Position numbers and translations under genes: made by a program
Assembly: GCA_045576855.1 (NCBI GenBank)
Contig: JAZNHG010000038.1
Coordinates: 19,502-83,501 of the forward strand
DNA: 64,000 nucleotides
Direction of reading: 5' to 3'
DNA from: Colimorpha sp045576855
GTDB taxonomy: Bacteria; Bacteroidota; Bacteroidia; Bacteroidales; P3
Shown: positions 7,263 through 15,803 of the stretch, one piece after another
Position numbering within the stretch: the first letter of the stretch is position 1
Layout: the number at the start of each line of letters is the position of its first letter
Notes under the pieces: model-generated
Database searches by the model: none
What the model was told of the DNA's origin: nothing
Seen by the model: only the letters and a program-made list of their open reading frames with translations

Positions 7263-8105
7263 ATGGGACGCTATTTTATACATCTGGCCTATAACGGAGC
7301 GTGTTACCACGGCTGGCAGACGCAGCGGATCGCGACCGAAGTGGAGCGAACGGTGTCTTTGCAGCCCGGCTTGCCGACGGTGCAGCAGACGCTGGAGACG
7401 ACGCTGAGCACCCTGCTGCGGCAGCCGGTGGCCGTGGTAGGTTGCGGTCGTACCGATACCGGTGTGCACGCCAGCGATTTCTATGCCCATTTCGATGTGC
7501 AGGAGTCAAAAAGTCGAAGAGACGAAGAGTCGAAAAGCAACGAGGACTTTTTGTCTTCTGGCCTTTTAGACTCTTTGACTTTCAAGCTCAATAATCTGCT
7601 GCCGCCGGACATTGCCGTCTACGATATCTTCCCGGTGGCACCGAATGCCCATGCGCGTTTCGACGCCACGGCACGCACCTATCAGTACCACGTCAGCGAC
7701 CGCCGTCTGCCGTTCCGCCAGGGGCAGTACTGCCGCATCTGGTACCGGCCCGACCTGGAGCTGATGAACCGTGCGGCGCAGGTGCTGATGGAATACGAAG
7801 ACTTCACCAGCTTTGCCAAGTTGCACACGCAGGTGAAGACCAACATCTGCCACCTCAGCGAGGCCCACTGGGACACGGTGGGCGACGAGTGGGTGTTCAC
7901 CATCCGCAGCAACCGCTTTCTGCGCAACATGGTGCGGAGTGTGACGGGGACGCTGCTCGACGTGGGTCGTGGCAAGCTCAGCATCGACGGCCTGCGCGCC
8001 ATCATCGAGAAGAAGGACCGCTGTGCCGCCGGCGTCAGCATGCCGGCCTGCGGACTGTTCCTGACCAAGGTGGAGTACCCTCTGGAATTGAGAATTGAAA
8101 ATTGA
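7263..8105 (+). CDS. truA: tRNA pseudouridine(38-40) synthase
   Basis: A 280-residue enzyme that converts uridines 38-40 of the tRNA anticodon stem to pseudouridine. The catalytic aspartate is Asp65 in GCGRTDTGVHA. Other family segments are HLAYNGACYHGWQ at the N-terminus, FDATARTYQYH, and FLRNMVRSVTGTLLDVG near the end. Two stretches are extra compared with typical family members: around residues 22-33, and residues about 80-104 (7500-7575). The second is a low-complexity insertion rich in the words AGTC, GAAGAG and AAAAAG. The last codons and the stop come from the ATTGAGAATTGAAA array that follows. Confidence 0.93.
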   Translation: MGRYFIHLAYNGACYHGWQTQRIATEVERTVSLQPGLPTVQQTLETTLSTLLRQPVAVVGCGRTDTGVHASDFYAHFDVQESKSRRDEESKSNEDFLSSGLLDSLTFKLNNLLPPDIAVYDIFPVAPNAHARFDATARTYQYHVSDRRLPFRQGQYCRIWYRPDLELMNRAAQVLMEYEDFTSFAKLHTQVKTNICHLSEAHWDTVGDEWVFTIRSNRFLRNMVRSVTGTLLDVGRGKLSIDGLRAIIEKKDRCAAGVSMPACGLFLTKVEYPLELRIEN

Positions 8106-8157
8106 GAATTGAAAATTGAGAATTAAAAATTGAGAATTGAAAATTGAGAATTGAGAA
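8082..8157 (+). repeat. GAATTGAAAATTGA array bridging truA and prmA
   Basis: About five imperfect copies of a 14-bp word alternating GAGAATTGA and GAAAATTGA. The truA stop (8103-8105) lies inside the array, and the prmA start (8157-8159) is its last ATG. The same word occurs at 6885-6910. Confidence 0.85.
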
Positions 8158-8990
8158 TGAAATACATTGAAGTGACGTTTACGATGGACGATACCGGTGT
8201 CTTCCGCGACATGCTGGTGGATGCGTTGGGCAACGAAGGCCCCTACGAGAGTTTTGTGGAGACGCCCGACGGGCTGAAGGCTTACGTGTCCGAGTCGCAA
8301 TACGACCCGGCCTTCCTTGCGGCCACGGCGCAAGCCTTCCCGCTGCCGCTGAAGTACGAAGCCCACGAGATGGAGGACCGCGACTGGAACGCCGAGTGGG
8401 AGAAAGGGCACGAGGCGGTGCTGGTGAAGGCCGACAACGGGTCTTCCATCTGGGTGCGCGCCCCCTTCCATCCGCACCGCACCGACGTGGACTATGAGTT
8501 GCTCATCGAGCCCAAGATGAGCTTCGGCACGGCCCATCACCCCACCACCTACATGATGCTCAGTTATGTGGCCGAGCTGGACATGGTAGGGCGGCGGGTG
8601 CTCGACATGGGGTGCGGCACCGCCGTGCTGGCCATCCTGGCCAAGATGCGCGGGGCGGCCTACGTGGAGGGTGTCGACGTCGACGAGTGGGCCTACCGCA
8701 ACGCGCTGGAGAACGCCGCCGCCAACGGGGTGGAGGTCAGCCTGCGGCTGGGCGACGCCTCGACGCTTAAGGGCGAGTTCGACGTGGTCATCGCCAATAT
8801 CAATCGCAACATCCTCTTGGCCGACATGGAGCGCTACGCCGCCGTCATGGTGCCTGGCGCCACGTTGCTCCTCAGCGGCTTCTACGAAGCCGACGAGGGA
8901 GTCCTCATCGCCAAGGCCAACGAGCTGGGCCTCAAGTTTAAAGATAAGAAAGCGCGCGACGGCTGGTCGGCACTTCGGTTGGTGAAATGA
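8157..8990 (+). CDS. prmA: Ribosomal protein L11 methyltransferase
   Basis: A 277-residue SAM-dependent enzyme that methylates amino groups of ribosomal protein L11. I prefer the ATG at 8157 to the TTG at 8151, since MKYIEVTF is the usual family start. The N-terminal L11-binding domain occupies about residues 1-90. The SAM motif is VLDMGCGTAVLAI (residues about 144-156), followed by VEGVDVDEWA, and the NPP-like motif is ANINRNI. The stop overlaps the topB start (ATGA), so the genes are translationally coupled. The start codon sits at the end of a dispersed repeat array. Confidence 0.93.
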   Translation: MKYIEVTFTMDDTGVFRDMLVDALGNEGPYESFVETPDGLKAYVSESQYDPAFLAATAQAFPLPLKYEAHEMEDRDWNAEWEKGHEAVLVKADNGSSIWVRAPFHPHRTDVDYELLIEPKMSFGTAHHPTTYMMLSYVAELDMVGRRVLDMGCGTAVLAILAKMRGAAYVEGVDVDEWAYRNALENAAANGVEVSLRLGDASTLKGEFDVVIANINRNILLADMERYAAVMVPGATLLLSGFYEADEGVLIAKANELGLKFKDKKARDGWSALRLVK

Positions 8991-10864
8991 TCGTTTGCAT
9001 TGCCGAGAAACCGAGTGTGGCGCGCGAGATAGCCAAGGTGTTGGGTGCCAACAGCCAGCATGACGGCTATCTGGAGGGTAACGGCTACCAGGTGACCTGG
9101 ACCTTCGGACACCTCTGCACCCTCAAGGAGCCACAGGACTACACCGACCAGTGGCGTCGGTGGAGCATCTCGGCATTACCCATGATACCGCCGCGCTTCG
9201 GCATCAAGCTCATCCCCAACCAGAGCTATGAGAAGCAGTTCGGCGTCATCGAACGCCTGATGCAGGCCGCCGACAGCATCATCAACTGCGGCGATGCCGG
9301 GCAGGAGGGCGAACTCATCCAGCGCTGGGTGATGCAGAAGGCCAAAGCCCATTGCCCCGTGCAGCGCCTATGGGTCAGCAGTCTGACCGAAGAAGCCATC
9401 CGCGAAGCCTTCGCCAACCTGCGTCCGCAGGACGACTACCAGAGCCTCTACGAGGCCGGCCTCTGCCGCGCCATCGGCGACTGGCTGCTGGGAATGAACG
9501 CCACGCGGCTCTACACCCTGCGTTTCGCCACAGCCAAAGGGCAGGTGCTCAGCATCGGCCGGGTGCAGACCCCCACACTGGCCATGATAGTGAAGCGGCA
9601 CTTCGAAATCAAGAACTTCGTGCCGCAGAAGTACTGGGTACTCTCCACCATCTACCGCAATGTCGTCTTCACCTCCACCAAAGGCAAGATGACCAAGCCC
9701 GAAGAGGGGCAGGCGGCGATGGAAGCCGTGCGCGGGCGCGACTTCACGGTGGACGACATACAGCAGAAGACCGGCACCGAGGCCCCGCCGCGCCTTTTCG
9801 ACCTCACCTCGCTGCAGGTGGAGTGCAACAAGAAATACAGCTTCTCGGCCGACGACACCCTGAAGCACATACAGAGCCTCTACGAAAAGAAGCTCACCAC
9901 CTATCCCCGTGTCGACACCACCTACCTCAGCGACGATGTCTATGCCAAGTGCCCCAATATCCTGCAGGGCATAGTGCCGTATGCTCCGCTGGTTCAGCCG
10001 CTGATGGGCAAGAAGCTGAAGAAGAGCAAGAAGGTCTTCGACAGCTCGAAGGTGACCGACCACCACGCCATCATTCCCACGGGTCAGAACCCGCAGAATG
10101 TCAGCCTCACACTCGACGAGAAGCGCGTCTACGACATGGTGACGCGCCGCTTTATCGCAGTATTCTATCCCGACTGCAAGTTCTCCACCACCACCGTGCT
10201 GGGATCAGTTAAGAGTGAAGAGTCATGCGTGAAGAGTGAGGCAGACGCAGATAAAAACAACATAAAGCATAACGCTGGACTCGTAATTGAATTCAAGGCC
10301 ACCGGCAAGCAAATCCTCGACGAAGGGTGGCGTATGGTCTTCGGTGGAAGCAAGAGTGAGGCTGCCGAATCGCCGGACCCGCAGGACGACGACAAAGAGC
10401 AGACGCTGCCCAGCTTCGAAAAAGGTGAGCATGGTCCCCACGAGCCCACCCTCACCGAGAAGCAGACCACGCCGCCCAAGCCCTACACTGAAGCCACGCT
10501 GCTGCGTGCGATGGAGACCGCCGGCAAGTCGGTGGACGATGAAGAGCTGCGCGATGCGCTGAAGGCCAACGGTATAGGTCGCCCGTCGACGCGCGCCGCC
10601 ATCATTGAGACGCTGTACAAACGGCAGTATATCAGCAAGGTGCGTAAGAGTTTGGAGCCTACGTCGACGGGTATCGCCTTGATAGGAGTCATACAGGAAG
10701 ACCTGCTCAAGAGTGTGGAGCTCACGGGACAGTGGGAGAAGAAGTTGCGCGATATAGAGGCCAAGAAGTATTCCGCCGCCCAATTCATCGATGAACTGAA
10801 GCAGATGACGGCCCAGGTGGTGCAACAGGTGATTGCCGACGGTACGCGTCGCATGTCCTATTGA
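8987..10864 (+). CDS. topB: DNA topoisomerase III
   Basis: A 625-residue type IA topoisomerase that decatenates DNA by passing a strand through a transient 5'-phosphotyrosine break. The TOPRIM domain starts at residue 1 (IAEKPSVAREIA) and contains DAGQEGELIQRW. The active-site tyrosine is Tyr306 in TTYPRVDTTYLS. Later motifs include KVTDHHAIIPTG and NGIGRPSTRAAIIETL. Codons about 407-426 (10205-10265) look like an in-frame low-complexity insertion with repeated GTGAAGAGT/KSE words; a shorter one lies near 10350. It overlaps prmA by 4 bp. Confidence 0.93.
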   Translation: MIVCIAEKPSVAREIAKVLGANSQHDGYLEGNGYQVTWTFGHLCTLKEPQDYTDQWRRWSISALPMIPPRFGIKLIPNQSYEKQFGVIERLMQAADSIINCGDAGQEGELIQRWVMQKAKAHCPVQRLWVSSLTEEAIREAFANLRPQDDYQSLYEAGLCRAIGDWLLGMNATRLYTLRFATAKGQVLSIGRVQTPTLAMIVKRHFEIKNFVPQKYWVLSTIYRNVVFTSTKGKMTKPEEGQAAMEAVRGRDFTVDDIQQKTGTEAPPRLFDLTSLQVECNKKYSFSADDTLKHIQSLYEKKLTTYPRVDTTYLSDDVYAKCPNILQGIVPYAPLVQPLMGKKLKKSKKVFDSSKVTDHHAIIPTGQNPQNVSLTLDEKRVYDMVTRRFIAVFYPDCKFSTTTVLGSVKSEESCVKSEADADKNNIKHNAGLVIEFKATGKQILDEGWRMVFGGSKSEAAESPDPQDDDKEQTLPSFEKGEHGPHEPTLTEKQTTPPKPYTEATLLRAMETAGKSVDDEELRDALKANGIGRPSTRAAIIETLYKRQYISKVRKSLEPTSTGIALIGVIQEDLLKSVELTGQWEKKLRDIEAKKYSAAQFIDELKQMTAQVVQQVIADGTRRMSY

Positions 10865-10921
10865 CAATAATTTATCTTTCAGAATACTAAAACAAAGAAA
10901 CGTCCGTTTGTAAAACAAGAT

Positions 10922-11599
10922 ATGATAGCAGAGAACATAGCCAGGATAAAATCGACGCTGCCCGATGGTGTCAAGTTGGTGGCCGTGAGCAAGCTCAAGC
11001 CCGATGAAGACATCATGGAAGCTTATATGGCCGGTCAACGCGTCTTCGGCGAGAACTATGCCACCGAGCTGCGCGACAAGGCTGCCCGCCTGCCCAAAGA
11101 TATAGAGTGGCATTTTATCGGCCACCTGCAGGGCAAGCAGTTGAAATATTATATTCCCTTCGTCAGTATGATACACGGTGTGGACAGCATCGCCCATCTG
11201 CAGGAGGTGGAACAGGCCGCCGCCAAGGTGGACCGTGTGGTCGACGTGCTGCTGCAGGTGCATGTGGCCAGCGAGGAGACCAAGTTCGGCTTTGCCCCCG
11301 AGGACCTTGACGAACCCCATGAGTTGGCCCGGCTCCAGTTGCCCCACGTCAGGATACGCGGCATGATGGGCATGGCCACCCACACGGACGACAGCGAGCG
11401 TGTGCGGGCCGACTTCCGTGCCGTGAAGAGTTTCTTCACCCGGCTGAAGGAAGGCGCCTTTCGCGACCGCCCGTATTTCGACACCCTCTCGATGGGTATG
11501 AGCCACGACTACCCCCTGGCCATCGAGGAGGGCAGCACTCTGGTGCGCATCGGCACCAGCATTTTCGGTGAACGCGATTATTCAAAACTCAAACGATAA
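10922..11599 (+). CDS. yggS: YggS/PLPBP-family pyridoxal phosphate-binding protein
   Basis: A 225-residue protein that binds pyridoxal 5'-phosphate and buffers vitamin B6 and amino-acid homeostasis; no catalytic activity is known for the family. Lys24 in VAVSKLKP is the expected Schiff-base lysine. Other family motifs are FGENYATEL, WHFIGHLQGKQ, RGMMGMAT, LSMGMSHDYPLAIEEG and VRIGTSIFGER. It lies between topB (57 bp upstream) and the YitT gene (5 bp downstream). Confidence 0.93.
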   Translation: MIAENIARIKSTLPDGVKLVAVSKLKPDEDIMEAYMAGQRVFGENYATELRDKAARLPKDIEWHFIGHLQGKQLKYYIPFVSMIHGVDSIAHLQEVEQAAAKVDRVVDVLLQVHVASEETKFGFAPEDLDEPHELARLQLPHVRIRGMMGMATHTDDSERVRADFRAVKSFFTRLKEGAFRDRPYFDTLSMGMSHDYPLAIEEGSTLVRIGTSIFGERDYSKLKR

Positions 11600-11604
11600 C
11601 AGCT

Positions 11605-12489
11605 ATGCAGATATTTACTAAAAGCAAACACATCATCCTCTCCTACGTGGTGATTACGCTTGGCCTGATGCTCTACACCTTCGGATGGTCGGCCTTCATG
11701 CTGCCGATGAAGATTGTCGGCGGCGGCGTCAGCGGTATGAGTGCCATCCTTTATTATGCCGTCGGCATCCATATCCCCATCGGTGTGCTCAATTTCGTGT
11801 TCAACGCCATCCTGGTGGCTATCGGGTTCAAGGTGTTGGGTTCCAAGTTCGGTGCCAACACCATCTATGGCATCATCATGTCGTCGCTCTGCTTCATCTT
11901 GTGGCAGCAGGTGTTGCATGTGGACACTTGGTTCGATGTCGAGCACTTCGGCGTCTTCATGTGTGCCGTGTTGGGCGGCTTCTGCTGCGGTGCCGGTATC
12001 GGCCTGTCGTTCATCATGGGCGGCAACAGCGGCGGCACCGACATCATCGCACTCATCGTGTGCAAGTACCACAACATCTCGCCCGGTCGCGTCATCATGC
12101 TTATCGACGTGGTCATCATCGGATGCTCCTTCTTCGTCAGCCACCGTCTGGACAATGTCGTCTGCGGCTATGTCGTGATGGTCACCATGACCTATGTGCT
12201 CGATATGGTGCTCGACGGCAACAAGCAAAGCTACCAGGTCATGGTCTTCTCGATGAAGAACGAGGAGATTGCCGAGACCGTCACCCGCGAGGTGGGTCGT
12301 GGCGCCACACTACTTGATGCCGAGGGCTGCTACACCAAACAGCAGCAGAAGGTGCTCCTGATGATGGTGCACCGCACCGACAAGCAGCATGTGTTGCAGA
12401 TTATCCACCGCATCGACGAGAACGCCTTTGTCAGCGTCAGCAAGGCCCAGGGCGTCTACGGCAAGAACTTTGAAAAGCTGAAGTTGTAA
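11605..12489 (+). CDS. YitT-family membrane protein (DUF161 and DUF2179)
   Basis: A 294-residue inner-membrane protein. Five or more hydrophobic segments fill residues about 10-210, including LPMKIVGGGVSGMSAILYY and LSFIMGGNSGGTDIIAL, which are typical of the YitT_membrane domain. Residues about 220-290 form a soluble DUF2179 domain (SYQVMVFS, ARGATLLDAEGCYT-type turn, QKVLLMMV). Members are widespread; the transported or sensed substrate is not established. It starts 5 bp after yggS. Confidence 0.88.
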   Translation: MQIFTKSKHIILSYVVITLGLMLYTFGWSAFMLPMKIVGGGVSGMSAILYYAVGIHIPIGVLNFVFNAILVAIGFKVLGSKFGANTIYGIIMSSLCFILWQQVLHVDTWFDVEHFGVFMCAVLGGFCCGAGIGLSFIMGGNSGGTDIIALIVCKYHNISPGRVIMLIDVVIIGCSFFVSHRLDNVVCGYVVMVTMTYVLDMVLDGNKQSYQVMVFSMKNEEIAETVTREVGRGATLLDAEGCYTKQQQKVLLMMVHRTDKQHVLQIIHRIDENAFVSVSKAQGVYGKNFEKLKL

Positions 12490-12540
12490 GGTTTAAAGTT
12501 TAAAGTTTAAGGTTTAAGGTTTAAAGTTTAAAGTTAATTC
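12490..12540 (+). repeat. GTTTAAAGTTTAAG word array before rpe
   Basis: About six copies of GTTTAA(A/G) in the spacer between the YitT gene and rpe, followed by CCTAATTCCCAATTCCC directly before the rpe ATG. The same word recurs between the MoxR and DUF58 genes at 52663-52710. Confidence 0.8.
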
Positions 12541-12556
12541 CTAATTCCCAATTCCC

Positions 12557-13207
12557 ATGAAGATGATATCCCCCTCGCTGCTCAGTGCCGACTTTGGCAA
12601 CCTGCAGCGCGACATAGAAATGCTGAACGCCTCGGAGTGCGACTGGTTGCACGTCGACGTGATGGACGGCCTGTTTGTGCCAAACATCTCGTTTGGCCAG
12701 CCCATTGTCAAGCATATCAAGAAGCATGCGCAGAAGCCGCTCGATGTGCACCTGATGATTATGGACCCGGGCCGCTACATCGCCGACTTCCGCGAGGCTG
12801 GCGCCGATATACTTACCGTACACTACGAGGCATGCACCCACCTCGACCGCACCATCCACGCCATACACGACGCCGGCATGAAGGCGGGCGTCGTGCTCAA
12901 TCCCGCCAGCCCCGTCAGTTTGCTGGAGGATATAGTGCAGGAGTGTGACCTCGTGCTGCTGATGAGCGTCAACCCCGGTTTCGGTGGACAGAAGTTTATA
13001 GAAAACACCTACGGCAAGGTGCGCCAGCTGCGCCAACTCTGCGACCGCAAGAACCCGCATTGCCTCATCGAGGTCGACGGCGGCGTCAACCTGCAGAACG
13101 CACACCTCCTCTTCGAGGCTGGGGCCGACGTGCTGGTGGCCGGCAATGCCGTCTTCAAGAGCGACAATCCCCAGCAGACCATCCACGACCTGAAGGGTGA
13201 AAGCTGA
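12557..13207 (+). CDS. rpe: Ribulose-phosphate 3-epimerase
   Basis: A 216-residue TIM-barrel enzyme that interconverts ribulose 5-phosphate and xylulose 5-phosphate in the pentose phosphate pathway. It shows the family motifs ISPSLLSADFG, HVDVMDGLFVPN (catalytic Asp and metal ligands), LDVHLMI, MSVNPGFGGQKF and EVDGGVN. Its length is normal. A second ATG lies two codons in, at 12563, and could also be the start. Confidence 0.94.
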   Translation: MKMISPSLLSADFGNLQRDIEMLNASECDWLHVDVMDGLFVPNISFGQPIVKHIKKHAQKPLDVHLMIMDPGRYIADFREAGADILTVHYEACTHLDRTIHAIHDAGMKAGVVLNPASPVSLLEDIVQECDLVLLMSVNPGFGGQKFIENTYGKVRQLRQLCDRKNPHCLIEVDGGVNLQNAHLLFEAGADVLVAGNAVFKSDNPQQTIHDLKGES

Positions 13208-13256
13208 AAATGAAAACCGAAGGTTCAAATTTCATCATTCAAAATTCAATATTGAT

Positions 13257-14474
13257 ATGACGCGTCCGCAACTCATCATAGCCCCCGGCAAGGAGAAAGC
13301 CCTTCTGCGTCGCCATCCCTGGATATTCTCGGGTGCGGTCAAACGCATCGTCGGCGAACCGCAAGAAGGTGACATCGTGGATGTTGTCGATGCCAGCGGC
13401 CACTGGATGGCCACGGGATACTATCAGAACGAAAGCATTATCTGCAAGGTGCTCACCTTTGATGCCGACGAGGCAGCACTCCCCATCGAGGAGCTTCTTC
13501 GCCGACGCATCCATTCGGCCGTCAACTATCGTGTTGTATTCGGATTCTTCAGCAACGAACGAACCAATGTCTTTCGGCTGGCCCATGCCGAAGGAGACAA
13601 CCTGCCGGGTCTTGTGGCCGACTGGTACAATGGTGTGCTTGTCCTGCAGGCCCACTCGGTGGGCATGCACCGTTTACTGCCCCTGCTGGCAGAGCTGTTT
13701 GTACACGAAGTACAGACATATCACGGCTATCCGCTCCGAGCTGTCTTCGACAAGAGCAGCGCTACCGTCCCGGGCGGCGGTGTGCACGACGGCATTATTT
13801 GGGGCGAGGAGACTGCGGAAAATGAAGTCCTGGAGAATGGCATACGCTTGAATGTGAATTTCTACGAAGGGCAGAAGACCGGCTTCTTCATCGACCAGCG
13901 CGAAAACCGCGCCCTCGTCCAGCAGCTCGCCTCCGGTCGCCGCCTTCTCAACTGCTTCGGATACACCGGAGGCTTCTCGTTGGCAGCCCTGAAGGGCGGT
14001 GCCGAATATGTCGAAACCGTGGACATCAGCAAGAAGGCCATTGCTCTTTGTGAGCGCAATGTAGAACTGAACTTTGGCCCCGATGCATCGCATTGCGGTG
14101 TGGCTGCCGATGTACTCGAATATCTGAATACCATTGATAAGGGTGACTATGCCCGAGGGTTCGATTTTATCATCCTCGACCCTCCTGCCTTTGCCAAAAA
14201 CCACCGTTCGCTCCAAGCCGGACTTAAGGGGTATCGCTCCATCAACCAACGTGCTATGGAGAAGATTGCACCAGGTGGCTTGCTGATGACCTTCAGCTGC
14301 AGCCAGGCCGTCAGCCGCGACGACTTCCAGACGATGGTCTTCACCGCCGCCATGAATGCCCACCGCAGCGTCCGTATCGTCCGTCAGCTGCCCCATGCCG
14401 CCGACCATCCCGTCTCCATCTTCCACCCCGAGGGCGAATACCTCAAAGGTCTCCTGCTCCAAGTGGAGAGTTGA
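13257..14474 (+). CDS. rlmI: 23S rRNA (cytosine-5) methyltransferase, RlmI-like
   Basis: A 405-residue class I SAM methyltransferase. The start is taken at 13257, where MTRPQLIIAPGKEKALLRRHPWIFSGAV is the usual beginning; a longer frame would overlap rpe. Residues 1-75 form a PUA domain. The SAM-binding motif is LLNCFGYTGGFSLAAL (residues about 228-243), followed by VDISKKAI, and the catalytic part has LDPPAF and FSCSQ. The E. coli enzyme methylates C1962 of 23S rRNA. It is the last gene of this plus-strand run. Confidence 0.92.
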   Translation: MTRPQLIIAPGKEKALLRRHPWIFSGAVKRIVGEPQEGDIVDVVDASGHWMATGYYQNESIICKVLTFDADEAALPIEELLRRRIHSAVNYRVVFGFFSNERTNVFRLAHAEGDNLPGLVADWYNGVLVLQAHSVGMHRLLPLLAELFVHEVQTYHGYPLRAVFDKSSATVPGGGVHDGIIWGEETAENEVLENGIRLNVNFYEGQKTGFFIDQRENRALVQQLASGRRLLNCFGYTGGFSLAALKGGAEYVETVDISKKAIALCERNVELNFGPDASHCGVAADVLEYLNTIDKGDYARGFDFIILDPPAFAKNHRSLQAGLKGYRSINQRAMEKIAPGGLLMTFSCSQAVSRDDFQTMVFTAAMNAHRSVRIVRQLPHAADHPVSIFHPEGEYLKGLLLQVES

Positions 14475-14481
14475 GAGTTGT

Positions 14482-14770
14482 CAATGTTCAGTGTTCAGTG
14501 TTTAGTGTTCAGTATCCGGGTGCGGCAGCCCGCTCTCCACTAAACACTAAACACTGAACACTAAACACTGAACACTGAACACTAAACGCTAAACACTAAA
14601 CACTGAACACTAAACACTGAACACTAAACACTAAAAATACCCCCCCCTGTTGTGACGCAAAAATTCGCCTTTGTAACCCACTGAAAGACAGGTTTCCAAC
14701 CTATCATCGACTTACCAACGACTTACCAACGACTTATCAACGACTTACCAACATCTACTATGGTAGTCGT
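14482..14770. repeat. Inverted word arrays after rlmI (family 3 core and GACTTACCAAC array)
   Basis: The spacer between rlmI and the minus-strand AraC gene contains two arrays. At 14482-14634 the word GTTCAGTGTTTAGT leads into a core (about 14508-14540, containing TATCCGGGTGCGGCAGCC), followed by about 13 copies of the inverse word ACACTAA/ACACTGA. The core recurs at 31260-31291. At 14709-14752 there are four 11-bp units of CGACTTACCAA, followed by a partial inverse (GTCGTTGTTAAG). The inverted halves could fold as a long hairpin between convergent genes. Confidence 0.85.
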
Positions 14771-14816
14771 TGTTAAGGTTTTAGCATGTGTTTTCCGAGC
14801 CTATCGCAGGGCTGTT

Positions 14817-15629
14817 TTATTCCCTCAGGGCCGTCGGTGCCGCCCCGAGGTGCTTCTGCACGTAGCGGACGAAATAATTTGTTGTGGAGAAACCGTAGTA
14901 GTCGGATATTTCTTCCAGGGTGAGGGCGCGGTTGCGCAGGGTGCGGCTGATGTCGAGGGCTGTGTAGCGTGTAATCCAGTACATGGCCGGTTGTCCGCTA
15001 ACCTCGCGGCACACCTCGCTGAGGTACTTCGGCGTGACGCACAGTGCGTCGGCATACCACGCCACGTCGCGGTGCCGCACAAACTCGCCGCGGTCCAGCA
15101 GCGACATGAACTGCTGCATCAGCAGTGCCTGCTGGTTGGTGACATGCCGCTCGCCGTAAAGTTCCACGTGGAAGTCGAAGAAGTCTATTATCATGCACTG
15201 CACGGCGTTGAGCATCGCATCGCGGTGGAAGTTATGCTGTGGCAAAGCGAGGCGGCGACGTATGTAGTCGAAATTCAGCGCGCAGACCTCCTGCTGCTGG
15301 GCGTTGAGGTGCATCACCGGGTTTTCGAACAGCGCCAGATGGCCCCGCATGCCGTAGTTGCTCTGCGGCGAAGCCACCTCGGTGAAGGGGGCTGAGACAT
15401 AGATGACCTCGATGCGGAAGTCCTCGCTCGGCGCGTAGTCGTGCAGCAAGAGCGACTGCTGCGGTATGATGAGGCAGTCGCCCGCCGCCAGGCGGTGCTC
15501 TCGCGCCCCGAGGCGGAAGGTGCAGCTGCCCGCCCGGCACAGCGCGTGGGTGATGTAGCCCTGCTGCTGCATGGCTGCCGTCTGGTCAAGGCTTGTGGCA
15601 ATGATGATGTCTTCGTTCAGTGTGCTCAT
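14817..15629 (-). CDS. AraC-family transcriptional regulator
   Basis: A 270-residue protein. Residues about 15-110 resemble the AraC sensor cupin (AGSCTFRLGAREHRLAAGDCLIIPQ). Residues about 165-270 form the double helix-turn-helix, with the family hallmarks DALCVTPKYLSEVCREVSG and LTLEEISDYYGFSTTNYFVR, and a C-terminal HLGAAPTALR box (usually G-xSPxxYR). It is divergent from the gene run at 15804-21429 and separated from it by 174 bp, so it probably controls that run. The effector is unknown. Confidence 0.92.
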   Translation of the reverse strand: MSTLNEDIIIATSLDQTAAMQQQGYITHALCRAGSCTFRLGAREHRLAAGDCLIIPQQSLLLHDYAPSEDFRIEVIYVSAPFTEVASPQSNYGMRGHLALFENPVMHLNAQQQEVCALNFDYIRRRLALPQHNFHRDAMLNAVQCMIIDFFDFHVELYGERHVTNQQALLMQQFMSLLDRGEFVRHRDVAWYADALCVTPKYLSEVCREVSGQPAMYWITRYTALDISRTLRNRALTLEEISDYYGFSTTNYFVRYVQKHLGAAPTALRE

Positions 15630-15708
15630 AACTTTCAGATAACGCGGAGTTAATGTGTTTATTGCATCGGCGGGGGTGCATTTTGTGCATTATGAGGGGC
15701 ATTCTGTG

Positions 15709-15741
15709 TTTGGTCTGACGGAGGGATTGGTTGTAATTTTG
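15709..15741 (+). promoter_or_regulatory. Promoter of the cupin-led gene run
   Basis: TTTG at 15709-15712, a 21-bp spacer and TAATTTTG at 15734-15741 match the Bacteroidota consensus. It lies in the AraC-cupin intergenic region, where the regulator is expected to bind. Confidence 0.7.
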
Positions 15742-15803
15742 CAGTCGGAAACCGGGTTGCCGGATATGGTTTTGATTGTTGAATGTTAATGAATTATAAC
15801 GAT

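Noticed and set aside
10223..11506. Minus-strand frame of 427 codons opposite topB and yggS
   Set aside because: It covers two well-supported plus-strand genes and has no motif.
14540..14634. CRISPR array
   Set aside because: Units are 7 bp with no spacers of constant length and no cas genes.
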